Positions 29,262 through 37,166 of a stretch of 39,353 nucleotides of DNA are shown here, piece by piece. The DNA comes from a virus. Each line of letters opens with the position of its first letter. The first letter of the stretch is position 1. A program made the position numbers and the translations under genes. The stretch is taken from positions 1 through 39,353 of the IMG/VR virus record IMGVR_UViG_3300028800_000191; one strand, given 5' to 3'. Below the pieces are notes generated by a model that searched no databases, was not told the DNA's origin, and saw nothing but the letters and a program-made list of their open reading frames with translations.

Positions 29262-30245
29262 ATGCGAAACAGAATTCAAAACGCCTACGGAGTAGGTGGC
29301 CCAATAATTCCAGTATTTCCAGTTCCTATTAAAGCACAAAGAGCCCCTGTAAACGGAACAGACATTGATTTTCCTCAGGGACAAACATGGTGGGATAATT
29401 CTCAAAATCCTCCTGTTGAATATGTCTATAACGGAAATGGAACATGGTCAACAGCAGATACCCCGGTTGGTGCTGTTAGTTCTGTCACGGGCACAACAAA
29501 CCAAATCGCAGCAGCTCCTACTTCAGGTGCAGTAATACTTTCTTTAATAGGTCCGTACACACCCGCAACATACACAGCTCATGGCGTATTACTTGGAGAA
29601 GGCACAGGTTCTATTGTAGCGGTGGCTCCTTCAGCGACGGTTGGACAGGCTTTAGTTTCTACAGGAGCAACAACTGATCCCGCTTACGGAACTGTTACAG
29701 TTCCTGGGGGAGGGACAGGCGCAGCAACATTAACTGGTATCGTTACTGGAAATGGAACAGCAGCCATGACAGCTAATGCCGTTACACAACATGGAGTATT
29801 GATTGGAGGAGCAGCTAACGCAGCTTCATCTCTAGCAGTTGCAGCCACTGGAACATTACTCGCAGGAGCCACTGGAGCAGATCCAGCATTCACAGCTTCA
29901 CCATCTGTCACAGGATCACTTACAGCAGGTACTACATTAACTGCAACTCTTGGAGCCATCACAGCGACTAATGGAAATTTAGTCCTAGGAACTGCTGGAA
30001 ATAAAATTTCGATCACTACAGGAGCAAATGCTTCTCTGGGTACTACAGCAGCGATGGGTGGAACACCTGGAACGGTAACCGTTACAAGTACCGCTGTTAC
30101 AACTTCAAGCATAATTATTTTTAGCAGAAATACTACAGGGGGAACTCCAGGTAATGTTTCCATAAGTGCACAAACTAACGGAAGTTTCACATTGCTTTCT
30201 ACAGGAAATGAAACTAGCACATTTAATTACCTAATAATTAATTAA
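29262..30245 (+). CDS. Tail fibre protein
   Basis: A 327-residue protein rich in Thr, Gly and Ala with repeats of fibre type ('GGGTGAATLTGIVTGNGTAAMTANA', 'AAATGTLLAGATGADPAF'). The region 'SSVTGTTNQIAAAPTSGAVILSLIGPYTPATYTAHGVLLGEGTGSIVAVAP' is paralogous to a segment in the 638-residue protein downstream. Such sequences form trimeric shafts of host-binding fibres. First of five adhesin-like genes. Confidence 0.75.
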   Translation: MRNRIQNAYGVGGPIIPVFPVPIKAQRAPVNGTDIDFPQGQTWWDNSQNPPVEYVYNGNGTWSTADTPVGAVSSVTGTTNQIAAAPTSGAVILSLIGPYTPATYTAHGVLLGEGTGSIVAVAPSATVGQALVSTGATTDPAYGTVTVPGGGTGAATLTGIVTGNGTAAMTANAVTQHGVLIGGAANAASSLAVAATGTLLAGATGADPAFTASPSVTGSLTAGTTLTATLGAITATNGNLVLGTAGNKISITTGANASLGTTAAMGGTPGTVTVTSTAVTTSSIIIFSRNTTGGTPGNVSISAQTNGSFTLLSTGNETSTFNYLIIN

Positions 30246-30253
30246 GGTTAAAA

Positions 30254-30574
30254 ATGTCTATTAATAATAGCCAGCAACTAGAGTTTGGAACTGAATTTTC
30301 TGCCACGATGACAGGAAGTTCAGTTTTAATCGGAACGCTAGCTGTCCAGGCAGCTAAGATAATTTTTGATAATCAAGGAACCGCATCCGTTGCGATTTAT
30401 GTGGATGGAACAGATTCATCTAATCTTTGGCACACATTTCCAGCTGGAGAAGCGATAATTATCGATTGTAATGATGATTTCGCTAAAGGGCCTATCCGTA
30501 TCGGATCAACATTTTATGGGCTGGGCGCATCTGGAACTTTCTCCATTTCATATCTATATTTTAAACCTGGATGA
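30254..30574 (+). CDS. Small tail-associated protein
   Basis: A 106-residue beta protein: 'AKIIFDNQGTASVAIYVDGTDSSNLWHTFPAGEAIIIDCND' has a jelly-roll or beta-sandwich look, with a pattern ('IIFDNQxxxxVxIxVDGT ... TFxAGEAIxxD') that I associate with small proteins beside phage fibres. It may be a fibre tip or chaperone. Exact role unknown. Confidence 0.55.
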   Translation: MSINNSQQLEFGTEFSATMTGSSVLIGTLAVQAAKIIFDNQGTASVAIYVDGTDSSNLWHTFPAGEAIIIDCNDDFAKGPIRIGSTFYGLGASGTFSISYLYFKPG

Positions 30575-30577
30575 GAA

Positions 30578-31189
30578 ATGAGCCAAATTTATAAGCAAAC
30601 TACAGGTTCGGGCCCACCAGGTAGTGTACTTGAAACATTGAGTGCAGAAGGGGGCCCAGCAACTCCTCCGACAGCTGGAGATAATTATAATTTCTCCGGA
30701 TCGATAGCCGGTGGATCGGCAGCAAATGGGGCCATTGAATTCATTACTCCAGGTGGCCCAGGAGCCGCCACTAATGGACAGATGGATGCAAAAGTTCTTG
30801 TTGACGGAACGACCATCACCATCAACTCATCAAATCAGCTCGTTGCATCGGGAGCTTTTCATTGGACTGTAACTGCAAGCACTGCATTCACTCCAGCAAA
30901 TAATACAGGGTATATTCTTACAGGAACCTCTCTTTGTACTATCACTCTTCCGCCTGCACCTGCACTAGATTTTTGGTTTGCTGTTGTCGATCGATCGGGA
31001 AATCTATTTAAGATTGCTCAAAATGCGGGAGACTCCATCCAAATGGGTAGCCTTCTTACGACAACAGGAACAGGCGGATCTGTTAATTCTACGGCAGTCG
31101 GCGACAGAATCGATCTAGTATGCTGGGCGCAAGGCCCAGGATCATCTTGGATGACAGTTGAATCTCTTGGAACCCTAACTTTGGTTTAA
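30578..31189 (+). CDS. Adhesin-like tail protein with TTTGTGG-type C-terminal head
   Basis: A 203-residue protein. The C-terminal half 'TGYILTGTSLCTITLPPAPALDFWFAVVDRSGNLFKIAQNAGDSIQMGSLLTTTGTGGSVNSTAVGDRIDLVCWA' follows a widespread tail/adhesin pattern ('IAQNAGQSI ... TTTGTGGSxxS ... DxVELVC'). It may be a receptor-binding domain. The N-terminus looks like a short collar that attaches to the fibre complex. Confidence 0.7.
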   Translation: MSQIYKQTTGSGPPGSVLETLSAEGGPATPPTAGDNYNFSGSIAGGSAANGAIEFITPGGPGAATNGQMDAKVLVDGTTITINSSNQLVASGAFHWTVTASTAFTPANNTGYILTGTSLCTITLPPAPALDFWFAVVDRSGNLFKIAQNAGDSIQMGSLLTTTGTGGSVNSTAVGDRIDLVCWAQGPGSSWMTVESLGTLTLV

Positions 31190-31190
31190 A

Positions 31191-32099
31191 ATGGCAGTAA
31201 ATAATTCAACTTTCAAGTGGGGAGTGGCAAAATGGATTGTCGATCCAGTTCTTGGCTCTGGTACTCATCAGACTATAACGGCAGCTTATAATGATGCCTC
31301 TGCGGGCGACACGATTTTTGTTCGTCCCGGAACATACACTGAGAATCCTACCGTTAAAGCAGGGGTAAACCTAACAGCATTTACATGCGATGCTTATACA
31401 CCTAACGTGACGTTGGTGGGAACTTTATCTTTTTCGACAGCTGGAACATCAAGTGTTAGCGGAATAGCTCTTAAGACTAATTCAAGTTTTGCAATTGCCG
31501 TCACAGGATCGGCAGCCAGCATTTTAAATTTCATAAACTGTTCTATAATTTGCTCCAATAATACTGGAATATCGTTCACGTCTACCAGTGGCAGTTCAAG
31601 TTTAACATTCAGATATTGTCTTTTTGATACACAGACAACAGGAATAGCTTATTGGACAAATACAACTACTGGATTCATGGCGGTTTATTCTTGCGATTTT
31701 TCGAATAGTGGAGCTTCTTCAACTGCTTCATCTACTTCATCTGGAAACATTTTTATAAATTTTAGCTATCTGAGAGGAGCTTTAAGCACATCAAGTACTG
31801 GAGTCTATCAAATACACGACTCTGTATTAGATTGTGCTATAATAAACACTGCTGTTCTCACTGCTGCTGGAACGAATACTAATAATACAATTAATAATTC
31901 CACAGCAACATCCGGAACAGCCTCCTGTTTAATAATAGGATCGGGTTGTATTGTAGCAATAACAGGAAGCAATTTTGCTTCTACTAATACTAATGTTTTT
32001 ACAGGAGCCGGTTCATTGCTATATGCATTTATTGCATTTTCGGGTTCCTCATCAGGACACAATGTCACAACAGAATCTCCATTTGCAACTCTAATATAG
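31191..32099 (+). CDS. Beta-helix adhesin or tailspike-like protein
   Basis: A 302-residue protein rich in Ser, Thr and Asn. 'QTITAAYNDASAGDTIFVRPGTYTENPTVKAGVNLTAF' is the entry motif of right-handed parallel beta-helix (pectin-lyase-like) proteins, followed by beta-rich rungs ('LNFINCSIICSNNTGISF', 'LTFRYCLFDTQTTGIAYW'). Possibly a capsule- or lipopolysaccharide-binding spike. No catalytic residues can be assigned. Confidence 0.65.
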   Translation: MAVNNSTFKWGVAKWIVDPVLGSGTHQTITAAYNDASAGDTIFVRPGTYTENPTVKAGVNLTAFTCDAYTPNVTLVGTLSFSTAGTSSVSGIALKTNSSFAIAVTGSAASILNFINCSIICSNNTGISFTSTSGSSSLTFRYCLFDTQTTGIAYWTNTTTGFMAVYSCDFSNSGASSTASSTSSGNIFINFSYLRGALSTSSTGVYQIHDSVLDCAIINTAVLTAAGTNTNNTINNSTATSGTASCLIIGSGCIVAITGSNFASTNTNVFTGAGSLLYAFIAFSGSSSGHNVTTESPFATLI

Positions 32100-32106
32100 G
32101 TAAAAT

Positions 32107-34023
32107 ATGTCTTGCGGTTCAACGACCAGCGGAACTTTATTTCAGACAAATCTTGCAAACGCAAATTATGTTGCAGCAGATGCTAACGGCGTATTGATCA
32201 AAGGTACTGGATCTGTTGTTGGCGAGACGATCACTGGGGATGTAGGGGGTGCAATCAGCCCTTCCTCGGGAAATTGGAACCTAAAAGCTACATCCTCAGC
32301 TGGTTCTTCTATTAGTTTTTCAGGATCTGGAAGCACACTTACGTTGAATGACACAGATGCAAATGACAATATCATTATTGGCGCAGGTGCAGGCAACGGA
32401 ACGCTTTCTGGCTCTGAGAATACTGGAGTGGGGCGCGTCGTGTTCAGTTCTTTAACAAATGGAGGCGCAAACACAGCTTTCGGTTGGAGTGCAATGCAAC
32501 ACGCGACCACAGATCTTTACAACTGCGGATTTGGTGCACAAGCTCTTCAAACTTTGGTGGGATCTGTTGGTCATAACACAGGTATAGGAACAGCCAGTCT
32601 TAATGCAATAACTACAGGAAGGGACAATACTTGCCTTGGCTACTTATCTGGAGGAGCTTATACGAGTTCAGAATCTTCCAATATAATAATTGGATCATCG
32701 GTTCAAGGAACAGCAGGTGAATCCAATACTATTAGGATAGGAACTCAAGGATCTGGAACAGCCGCACAAAATAGATGTTTCATTGCGGGGATTGAAGGCG
32801 TTACTGTTTCGAATTTAAACGTGGTAACAATCAACACCTCAACCGGCCAGCTTGGATCACAAGCCGCTGCGAATGTGGGAACGGTAACACAATTCGATGT
32901 TTTAGTTGGAGGATCAGGAGGAGCGATTGCCTCTGTTGGCCCCGGAAGCGCAGGTCAAGTTCTACAATCGGGAGGGAATGCAGCTAACCCTGTATACTCA
33001 ACAGCAACGTATCCTCTCACAACGACAGCTAACGACATTCTTTACTCATCTTCAAGCAACGTTGTTGGACAAATAACGACGGCCAATAATGGAGTACTTA
33101 TAACCAGTGCTTCCGGAGTTCCCTCTCTATTGGCGGCTGGCACAACAGGTCAAGTATTAACCGCAACTACTGGATCTCCGGCAACATGGGCTGCTCCGGC
33201 GACCTCTGGAACTGTAACTAGCGTATCTGGAACAGCCAACCAGGTAGCCGTAGCCACAGGAACAACAACACCAGTCATATCTCTAATAGGCCCGTACACA
33301 CCCTCGACTTATGGTGCTCATACAGTAATTGTGGGTGAGGGAACAAGTTCAATGGTGGGAATAGGGCCTGGATCATCAGGGCAAGTGTTTCAGTCGGGAG
33401 GAGCTTCAGCAGACCCCGCTTATTCCACAGCAACATATCCAGCAACAACCACTATAAATCAGATACTTTACTCCTCATCAGCAAATACGATTGCTGGACT
33501 AGCAACAGCTAACGGAGGAGTATTTGATACCACCTCTAGTGGGGTTCCTCAAGTAGACACTACTAACTTCTCAGTTCTAAGTACTGGGGTGCAGGTAAAA
33601 GGTAATAATACAAATACTGCTCCTCCTGCTGGATTTATTGGTGAAAACATTAGAAGTTTTGTTCCTCAAGCATCTGCTGTCTCTGTGTCTAATGCTTCAC
33701 CAACTAATATAACTAGCATCTCATTAACAGCTGGAGTATGGGACATAAGTGCTATTGCATGTTTAACTGGAACATTGACAGCAACTTATAATTTTGTGGC
33801 TATTAGTCCTTCTAGCGCTACTCTGCCTGCCACTACCTCTTATGGAGACAATGTGGTCATGACTCCATATCCTCCGAATGCGACTTGCAACCAAGCACTA
33901 ACTATACCAGCATATCGCGTAACTATTGCTTCTACAACTCCTTATTACCTAGTCGTTCAAGTTGGATATACGGTAGGAACTTGTACGGGATATGGAAGGC
34001 TTTCAGCTACTCGAGTTGGATAG
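32107..34023 (+). CDS. Large trimeric tail fibre/adhesin
   Basis: A 638-residue Thr/Ser/Gly/Ala-rich protein. Residues 95-210 carry 'NTGxGxxxL' fibre repeats ('NTAFGWSAMQ', 'NTGIGTASLNAITTG', 'NTCLGYLSGGAY'), then 'NTIRIGTQGSG ... NRCFIAGIEGVTVSN', a YadA-head-like pattern. Residues about 380-450 duplicate a module of the 29262 protein. The C-terminal 140 residues ('FIGENIRSFVPQASAVSVSNASPTNITSISLTAGVWDIS...') form a distinct beta domain that probably binds the receptor. Its 3' end overlaps a leftward gene by 17 bases. Confidence 0.8.
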   Translation: MSCGSTTSGTLFQTNLANANYVAADANGVLIKGTGSVVGETITGDVGGAISPSSGNWNLKATSSAGSSISFSGSGSTLTLNDTDANDNIIIGAGAGNGTLSGSENTGVGRVVFSSLTNGGANTAFGWSAMQHATTDLYNCGFGAQALQTLVGSVGHNTGIGTASLNAITTGRDNTCLGYLSGGAYTSSESSNIIIGSSVQGTAGESNTIRIGTQGSGTAAQNRCFIAGIEGVTVSNLNVVTINTSTGQLGSQAAANVGTVTQFDVLVGGSGGAIASVGPGSAGQVLQSGGNAANPVYSTATYPLTTTANDILYSSSSNVVGQITTANNGVLITSASGVPSLLAAGTTGQVLTATTGSPATWAAPATSGTVTSVSGTANQVAVATGTTTPVISLIGPYTPSTYGAHTVIVGEGTSSMVGIGPGSSGQVFQSGGASADPAYSTATYPATTTINQILYSSSANTIAGLATANGGVFDTTSSGVPQVDTTNFSVLSTGVQVKGNNTNTAPPAGFIGENIRSFVPQASAVSVSNASPTNITSISLTAGVWDISAIACLTGTLTATYNFVAISPSSATLPATTSYGDNVVMTPYPPNATCNQALTIPAYRVTIASTTPYYLVVQVGYTVGTCTGYGRLSATRVG

Positions 34024-34243
34024 AATTTTTACAATCGCAATGGGGGGAATGGATTAGATTTTGGATCTCAAAATAGCATCCATTCCATAGCGCAATATAT
34101 TTCCATTCGTAAGGATCGAAGAATATAATTGAGTTACCTCCTTCAATTTCTAAATATTCACCCGAATATTTATAAGGAGATATTGGTTCAAATGCGATTA
34201 TAGATTGTGAAATAAATGAACAAAATAACAGGTACTTAATCAT
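34007..34243 (-). CDS. Secreted small protein with signal peptide
   Basis: A 78-residue leftward protein from ATG 34243 (AAGGA nine bases upstream). The first 19 residues 'MIKYLLFCSFISQSIIAFE' look like a Sec signal peptide, and the mature part is aromatic-rich ('GGNSIIFFDPYEWKYIALWNGCYFEI') with three further Cys near the end that may form disulfides. The start codon overlaps that of the opposite-strand lipoprotein gene. Function unknown; superinfection exclusion or lysis are possible. Confidence 0.6.
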   Translation of the reverse strand: MIKYLLFCSFISQSIIAFEPISPYKYSGEYLEIEGGNSIIFFDPYEWKYIALWNGCYFEIQNLIHSPHCDCKNSIQLE

Positions 34244-34415
34244 GAGACTTATTCCTTTTCTAGTATTTTTCGCAGCATGCAACCCTTTAATGTGGAAAGC
34301 CGCAGAAGATGGCATTGTTGGTGAAATAAAAGTGGCAGAACAAGTGATTCAGGATCTATCAGGTTCAGCTACCCAACAATCACCAGACGTTTTAGTTCCA
34401 ATAAAAAAGTTTTAG
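34242..34415 (+). CDS. Small lipoprotein, candidate outer spanin
   Basis: A 57-residue rightward protein. The N-terminus 'MRLIPFLVFFAACNPLMWKAAEDG' carries a lipobox ending at Cys13, so the mature protein would be a lipid-anchored peptide of about 45 residues. 'IVGEIKVAEQVIQDL' follows. Short lipoproteins of this kind can be phage outer spanins that disrupt the outer membrane at lysis, or exclusion proteins. No partner inner spanin is recognised. AGG lies about nine bases upstream. Confidence 0.55.
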   Translation: MRLIPFLVFFAACNPLMWKAAEDGIVGEIKVAEQVIQDLSGSATQQSPDVLVPIKKF

Positions 34416-34417
34416 TA

Positions 34418-34525
34418 TTACTTTTTTGGCCTATTATATTTCCAATAGCAGAATGCTATTCCTGCTAGACATATGATCAACCCTAAAATATTTGTGTTAG
34501 ATTCATATGCAAAATAACCGCGCAT
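34418..34525 (-). CDS. Very small membrane protein
   Basis: A 35-residue leftward frame whose ATG overlaps the upstream stop (TAATG). 'ILGLIICLAGIAFCYW' is a single membrane helix, followed by a basic tail. Translational coupling supports it. Function unknown. Confidence 0.45.
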   Translation of the reverse strand: MRGYFAYESNTNILGLIICLAGIAFCYWKYNRPKK

Positions 34526-35043
34526 TAATGATCACGCCCTGCACCGGTGGGCTGCCATGTTCCTACGCCACCATAATCTCCCCAACCACCGATTAAACCA
34601 AAATCTCTCAAAGTTCCATTGACACCCTTTTCAAGAGCTGTTTGACCATATCCCACAGCATTTTCCATATCACCTGCCAAAAAACTTCCTATAGCTAGCC
34701 CAGCATCAGAAAGACAATCGATATTATTCTTAATGGAAGGATGGTCAAAAAAATCTCTAACATACTTTTCAGCAGCAGAACTTTCGTGATTACTTCCTGC
34801 GAGTACAGACCCATTCCCGTAATTGCTAGCTAGTGTGTCCCATTGCCATCTATTCCATGTAGCAGGATCTGTCAGATCTGGAAGGCTCCTAGCCACTATG
34901 TAGGGTATTTCAGGAAGATGCCTCGCAAACTCTTGAACCATTCCATTCCCTTGTTCAATAAAATGCCCTGCTCCTCTAACTACGTGACCAACCATTTGCG
35001 GATTCATTCCAGCTAATCTTTCACCAACGGGTATATGCGACAT
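34525..35043 (-). CDS. Hypothetical protein
   Basis: A 172-residue leftward protein with GGAGCGA before its ATG. It is rich in Gly, Asn, His and Trp, with 'PATWNRWQWDTLASNYGNGSVLAG' and 'IDCLSDAGLAIGSFLAGDMENAVGYGQTALEKG'. I recognise no lysozyme, amidase or other enzyme motif. Placement next to secreted and lipid-anchored proteins makes a lysis role conceivable only. Confidence 0.5.
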   Translation of the reverse strand: MSHIPVGERLAGMNPQMVGHVVRGAGHFIEQGNGMVQEFARHLPEIPYIVARSLPDLTDPATWNRWQWDTLASNYGNGSVLAGSNHESSAAEKYVRDFFDHPSIKNNIDCLSDAGLAIGSFLAGDMENAVGYGQTALEKGVNGTLRDFGLIGGWGDYGGVGTWQPTGAGRDH

Positions 35044-35068
35044 ATTCGCTCCAATTTATTCAAATACA

Positions 35069-35398
35069 TTAATTTAGGCGTGGATTTCTGTCACTGAAAG
35101 TAATTTCTTCATCATCATAAACGTCACCTGTTAAAAAAAATATTCCCTCGTTTTCTTTTCCAGGTATTCCCCACCCTAGCCCTGCATAAAAATCTAAGTA
35201 AGTCCATGAATAGGCTATTCCAAACGGATGAGGAGTCAAACGTTTAAACCCTTTCTCCTTCGACTCAAAATACATGACAGCATAGTTCCCCTCGTGATCC
35301 TTTATCAACAGATCACAGGTTTTTTTAGGCTGCGAATGCTTAAATCTCCTAAATTTTAGGTTAGAAAATATTTTTTCTAGTTTTTGATATTGTGACAT
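35069..35398 (-). CDS. Hypothetical protein
   Basis: 109 residues if translated from ATG 35398 (AAGG six bases upstream); a longer frame from 35428 has no well-spaced ribosome site. 'RFKHSQPKKTCDLLIKDHEGNYAVMYFESKEKGFKRL' and an aromatic-rich segment ('GIAYSWTYLDFYAGLGWGIPG') stand out. No family recognised. Confidence 0.5.
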   Translation of the reverse strand: MSQYQKLEKIFSNLKFRRFKHSQPKKTCDLLIKDHEGNYAVMYFESKEKGFKRLTPHPFGIAYSWTYLDFYAGLGWGIPGKENEGIFFLTGDVYDDEEITFSDRNPRLN

Positions 35399-35476
35399 AG
35401 CATGCCTTATGTAAAATTTTATACCCATATCGCAAAAGCACCATCTCCTTCAAGTATTTATCTTTTTCTAATTCTA

Positions 35477-36379
35477 TCATTTTATGTCTATCCCTCTGTT
35501 TCTGAAACTGTTTACAACAATTTCCTTGAATTTAGAATCTTTGTAGTATATTTTGAACATTTTGCCATCTCTTAGAACAAATTCAGCATAATCTCCAGGG
35601 CGAGCACTGAAAATTCTATCAGAATGGTACCTTCTTTCGATTGTATTAGCCCAAGACCTATGATCACCCTCCAAAATCCCATCTACGCAACCACGGCCAT
35701 TTAAAGTGGGTTTTATAGAGTTCTTGGTGGATGATGCGGGGTTATCTTTTCTTCTTCTTATCCACTGCCTTAAAACAGCCGCATAATCTTTATAGGGTTT
35801 TTTCCCTGTAGCCGCAAGATAATCATTAATTTCTTCTATAAGACCTTTAATGATCTCTGTTCCATGCGCCTCACAAAGTTCTTTAAATTCTTCTTTTGAT
35901 AACTTTACGAAAGCGCCGCAGGCCACACGCACAATTTCCCCTTTAGGGGGTAGGGGTGTTTTCTTAGTATCTGTTTTAGTATCTGGTATAGGTGTGGGCA
36001 GATGCCCACTTCCGATTTGGGCATCTGCCCTTTCGTAAGAATTATTTGAAAATGCATACCATGTAGTCTTGTCGAATGGTGTTTTGTTGAAATTTCCTTT
36101 TATCAGAACAGGTTCAAATTCCAATTCATCACTTTTACTACGCCGAGACTTTCCCGTAGCAAGTCTTTCAATCGTTTCCCTGACCTCTTCTTTTGATAAA
36201 TAAGGGAAGTGAGCACAAATTTCTTCATGTGTTTGGTAAGTCCATGTCTTACCATCCTTAAAATTTCTACCTAATCTCTTGTTTATGGATATCCAATGTT
36301 GAAAATGATGAATAATAATGGCTTCTGGAATTCCGTAAATGGAGGCTAAGTTGATATCGAATGAATGGTGTAATGACAT
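35477..36379 (-). CDS. Phage replication initiation-like protein
   Basis: A 300-residue leftward protein. The N-terminal 110 residues ('IYGIPEAIIIHHFQHWISINKRLGRNFKDGKTWTYQTHEEICAHFPYLSKEEVRETIERLATG ... VLIKGNFNKTPFDKTTWYAFS') match the winged-helix start of phage replication proteins ('HHFxHWI ... TxEEIxxxFPxLS ... GNFNKxxxDxTxWYA'). The centre has a DnaD-like helical region ('FKELCEAHGTEIIKGLIEEINDYLAATGKKPYKDYAAVLRQWIRR'). It probably binds the origin and recruits the host helicase, as no polymerase or helicase is encoded. The origin may lie within or near this gene. Confidence 0.72.
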   Translation of the reverse strand: MSLHHSFDINLASIYGIPEAIIIHHFQHWISINKRLGRNFKDGKTWTYQTHEEICAHFPYLSKEEVRETIERLATGKSRRSKSDELEFEPVLIKGNFNKTPFDKTTWYAFSNNSYERADAQIGSGHLPTPIPDTKTDTKKTPLPPKGEIVRVACGAFVKLSKEEFKELCEAHGTEIIKGLIEEINDYLAATGKKPYKDYAAVLRQWIRRRKDNPASSTKNSIKPTLNGRGCVDGILEGDHRSWANTIERRYHSDRIFSARPGDYAEFVLRDGKMFKIYYKDSKFKEIVVNSFRNRGIDIK

Positions 36380-36427
36380 TGTATCTCCTCGAGAGTTGGG
36401 AGATATAAGATAGACTCGATAGAGTAC

Positions 36428-36564
36428 TTGAGAAATATTAGGTTTTAATTTACTTTGAGCTAAATGGCCCTTTTAAGTAAGATCGCCTACGCTTTCAAAA
36501 GCAAAATCCTGCTACGGACTTTCTTCTTATATCTGACCCCGAGCGACTAACTCGGGGTTTTTTT
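36428..36564 (+). ncRNA. Putative rightward small RNA upstream of the replication gene
   Basis: TTGAGA (36428-36433), 17 bases and TACTTT (36451-36456) form a promoter candidate. A strong terminator ends at 36564, and no coding frame lies between. The predicted transcript of about 100 bases would run divergent to the replication gene. It may also be only a terminator with a chance promoter. Confidence 0.35.
36537..36564 (+). terminator. Rho-independent terminator
   Basis: CCCCGAG (36537-36543), loop CGACTAA, CTCGGGG (36551-36557) and seven T. It works only on the + strand. No + gene ends nearby, so it terminates an unannotated transcript or isolates the 36667 operon. Confidence 0.85.
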
Positions 36565-36596
36565 ATTTTCCATCATATTAATCTGAGAATTCTATT

Positions 36597-36623
36597 TGTA
36601 GCAAATAGTTTGTTTGTGCTACA
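36597..36623. promoter_or_regulatory. Operator-like inverted repeat TGTAGCA-N13-TGCTACA
   Basis: Perfect seven-base arms 36597-36603 and 36617-36623 lie about 45 bases before the start of the 36667 gene. It may control the small rightward operon. The binding protein is unknown; its arms differ from those of the other two operators. Confidence 0.4.
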
Positions 36624-36666
36624 TTTGAAAATCTTTAAAACTATTCGTAAAAAATATAGGTGGTCT

Positions 36667-36903
36667 ATGAGTGGAAAAATCGTTCAACTGGATATGTTTC
36701 TACAAGATGAAGTACAAAGAATTGCCCATGAAAAAGATGAGGCGCAGAAACAAGAAAAAAAATTTCAGACTGAAGCTAAAAGCTGCATCCGTGGATTATT
36801 CGCAGAAAATTCCCGAACAAGGAAAGAAGTGGATGATCTTAAAGTTATCATCTTCAATCTATATCAAGACGTAAAAAATCTTAAGGAATATGCACGTGGG
36901 TGA
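36667..36903 (+). CDS. Small coiled-coil protein
   Basis: 78 residues from ATG 36667 (AGGTGG five bases upstream); a longer frame starts at 36610. The sequence from residue 14 on ('EVQRIAHEKDEAQKQEKKFQTEAKSCIRGLFAENSRTRKEVDDLKVIIFNLYQDVKNL') is a nearly continuous helix. Overlaps the next gene by 14 bases. Function unknown. Confidence 0.55.
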   Translation: MSGKIVQLDMFLQDEVQRIAHEKDEAQKQEKKFQTEAKSCIRGLFAENSRTRKEVDDLKVIIFNLYQDVKNLKEYARG

Positions 36904-37126
36904 GGGTATTGTTTGCTTTTTTTTGATATGTATAGGAATGCTAGCATATCTTCTGATGAAAAATATTAATGCTCACAGGATTCATGACGCTAGGATTGAT
37001 TCCTTGAATACGCAGGTTGATATGTTAAAGGCCATGCTATTTCTCAAAGAATATGATCCTAATGTTCTTAGTCCTATTGAGCAAAAGAGAAAGCCGGGAA
37101 GGCCTAAAAAAGAAAAAACCCCCTAG
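36890..37126 (+). CDS. Membrane-anchored protein with AT-hook-like tail
   Basis: A 78-residue protein. 'GIVCFFLICIGMLAYLLM' is a membrane helix, followed by a short coiled coil ('IDSLNTQVDMLKAMLFL') and a basic end 'KRKPGRPKKEKTP' with a GRPKK AT-hook core. This would let a membrane protein contact AT-rich DNA. The stop lies within the hairpin of a leftward terminator. Confidence 0.55.
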   Translation: MHVGEGIVCFFLICIGMLAYLLMKNINAHRIHDARIDSLNTQVDMLKAMLFLKEYDPNVLSPIEQKRKPGRPKKEKTP

Positions 37127-37139
37127 AAAACTCTAGGGG
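37111..37139 (-). terminator. Rho-independent terminator of the recombination operon
   Basis: CCCCTAGA (37120-37127), AAAC and TCTAGGGG (37132-37139) pair perfectly; on the leftward strand the hairpin is followed by a T-rich run (complement of 37111-37118). It ends the leftward operon coming from 39317 and overlaps the 3' end of the opposing gene. Confidence 0.85.
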
Positions 37140-37166
37140 TATCTATGGAGTAGATATGAAGCTACT

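Noticed and set aside
29684-30220. 178-codon open frame on the minus strand inside the first tail fibre gene
   Set aside because: It is the mirror of a repetitive Thr/Ala/Gly-rich fibre sequence, has Val/Pro/Ala-rich low-complexity content and no ribosome site; similar shadows occur at 31394-31579, 31808-32164 and 32166-32510.
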